This document shows, piece after piece, positions 7,301 through 7,613 of a DNA stretch of 7,613 bases. A program made the position numbers and the translations under genes. The notes beneath the pieces were generated by a model, which saw nothing but the letters and a program-made list of their open reading frames with translations, was not told where the DNA came from and did not search any database. The DNA is from CAZLLV01 sp964560325. Lineage in GTDB: Bacteria; Acidobacteriota; Thermoanaerobaculia; Multivoradales; DATKCC01. The stretch lies in NCBI GenBank assembly GCA_964560325.1, contig CAZLLV010000127.1, positions 1-7,613 on the forward strand. The letters are read 5' to 3'. Numbering within the stretch: position 1 is the first letter of the stretch; every line of letters begins with the position of its first letter.

Positions 7301-7613
7301 AGCGGGGTACGACCTCGGGACAGGAGACGGCCCCGTCGTCACGCCGCATTTCCCCGACAAAGACAAGCTCTTTGCGATCGTCGACGGCTTGTTCCAGCGT
7401 GGCGTTCTCACGTCAGCCGTGACGTACCCGGTCGTGGAGGCCGGACGGAGTCGCCTGAGGCTCATCTGCTCGGCCTCTCACACAAAAGAGGATGTCGACA
7501 GGACCCTCGAGGCCCTGATCGAAGCGGAGCGCGAAGCCGAGGAGGAGCGACAGCCTTTGGAAGATCGCAGCGACGCACATCGAGGACGATCCGGCCTGGA
7601 GGAGTGGGCCGAA
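4368..7613 (+). CDS. Hybrid adenylation - acyl carrier - alpha-oxoamine synthase protein (3' partial)
   Basis: One frame runs without a stop from GTG 4368 to the window end (1082 codons). Residues about 20-505 are an NRPS adenylation domain with all core motifs: GCAYVPLDP; YTSGSTGRPKG (170-180); NVYGTTED (302-309); YRTGDL (391-396); GRVDQQVKIRGFRVE (from 409); PNGKLDR with catalytic Lys500. Residues about 540-615 are a carrier domain, with DLGLDSLTALEL carrying the phosphopantetheine Ser578; flanks resemble PKS ACPs. Residues about 685-1048 are a PLP-dependent alpha-oxoamine synthase, related to KBL, AONS, ALAS and serine palmitoyltransferase: NLYLGL (715-720), His801, DEAH Asp874/His877, and Lys908 in TTLSKALG as the Schiff-base lysine. 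There is no condensation or reductase domain. Inferred reaction: an activated aminoacyl thioester is condensed, with loss of CO2, with a second amino acid to an aminoketone. An acidic linker after 1048 suggests more sequence beyond the window. Confidence 0.93.
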   Translation, partial: MTLIERSKERPRVQSAARAATETVWGLIESRAQAHPERTAIIDGETEIDYERLTERAGAIAGELAARGVPPGSLVGVCMSRTWELVATLVGVLRAGCAYVPLDPAYPRERVRYMLEHARAVGAVVDHDETAELCAGVPELVRLDEVGEWTADGMAGMAGPGATDLAYVLYTSGSTGRPKGVAVEHRSVVAMSRSMRALLDDEELAGVLASASVCFDASVMEILGTLSLGGTVVLAENVLALLELPAASRVRTFTTVPTAMQALLAAGRLPEGIRCAVFGGEVLKRSLVDQLHALEPGPRVVNVYGTTEDTVYSTAAEVSPGVETITIGKPVSHSRSYVLNDSMQPVPVGVPGELYLAGDQLARGYLHDEELTRERFLDVEPDGPIPEERLYRTGDLCRWREDGEIEFLGRVDQQVKIRGFRVELEEIESTLESMEGVDGAAAAAVDGGGGQKTLVGYVVSRDGAVTGEAARAYLAERLPGYLVPRVVIPLEELPRLPNGKLDRKRLPKDLAPRSGADIASGAPGDAGVLARRLAGLPRDEQRAVLLSVVRGEIASLLRLGGPEQVPPDRSVFDLGLDSLTALELSSRLAAILERKLPASEIVRRSTPAALAEYVLDLVGNATEPVSRERARGGASDTLGSFQARIRSCYPPFLAAKAPSWSVDDKATFVRELRRLVSRTGQDPHCKLVRTGSAHRGIVADTHTQEEREAIIWTTNLYLGLNRDRRVIEEAVSALERFGTGMGTSAVAGGVTDLHLEFEREFAELVGKPAACLFTTGFTANLGIVAGLLGNDDVVVMDQLCHASIVDGARLSGATTRTFRHDDPFDLESVLEAEASPYRTVLVVLEGVYSMGEGAAPVADIVHTAKRYGALVLVDEAHSFGFYGPRGAGLCAARGVTDQVDFIMTTLSKALGSLGGVVAAREEHIALLKSSARAYVFQASISPADIAAALAALRRLSADDALRERLWETTAYMRKRFSEAGYDLGTGDGPVVTPHFPDKDKLFAIVDGLFQRGVLTSAVTYPVVEAGRSRLRLICSASHTKEDVDRTLEALIEAEREAEEERQPLEDRSDAHRGRSGLEEWAE
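4824..4841 (+). repeat. In-frame 9-bp tandem duplication in the adenylation domain
   Basis: GGGATGGCT occurs twice in a row and encodes Gly-Met-Ala twice at residues 153-158. It lies in the variable loop just before core motif A3, where length changes are tolerated. It keeps the frame and is probably a slippage event without effect on catalysis. Confidence 0.6.

Noticed and set aside
3804..7349. Very long open frame on the minus strand opposite the A-ACP-AOS and ASPIC genes
   Set aside because: Its translation is Arg-, Pro- and His-rich with no domain patterns, and it is explained by the strong GC bias of the real plus-strand genes, which show intact catalytic motifs.
1..7613. CRISPR array, insertion sequence or transposase
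   Set aside because: No regularly spaced repeats, transposase-like frame or terminal inverted repeats of useful length were seen on either strand.

Overview
High-GC bacterial DNA with four protein-coding features and one degenerate tRNA-like sequence. The organism cannot be fixed from the sequence. The mix of a zinc-finger/TPR protein, a secreted FG-GAP plus ASPIC/UnbV protein and GC-rich secondary-metabolite genes would suit an uncultured Acidobacteriota-like or similar soil or marine lineage. That placement is a low-confidence inference.

Layout. (1) 2-202 (+): C-terminal end of a protein finishing in a bacterial SH3-like fold; its start lies outside the window. (2) 203-618: non-coding or unrecognised. 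(3) 619-1995 (-): TPR-repeat protein. Its natural N-terminus, with an H-x4-C-x2-C anti-sigma-like motif, is open to 1995 but has no ATG, GTG or TTG start. (4) 1996-2238: intergenic, with a terminator-like hairpin and a 53-nt tRNA-Arg(CCU)-like remnant that lacks its T arm. (5) 2239-4371 (+): secreted seven-repeat FG-GAP/VCBS protein with a C-terminal ASPIC/UnbV domain. (6) 4368 to the window end (+): one uninterrupted 1082-codon frame with three parts in order: a complete NRPS-type adenylation domain, a PKS-type acyl carrier domain and a PLP-dependent alpha-oxoamine synthase domain. The protein runs on past the window.

The last two genes overlap by 4 bp (GTGA) and so form a translationally coupled pair. 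The main discovery candidate is the A-ACP-AOS protein. By domain logic it would activate an amino acid, hold it as a thioester, and join it to a second amino acid with loss of CO2, giving an alpha-aminoketone. In prodiginine biosynthesis comparable steps are split over separate proteins. Why such an enzyme would be coupled to an exported beta-propeller-like protein is unknown and is the most interesting contextual question here.
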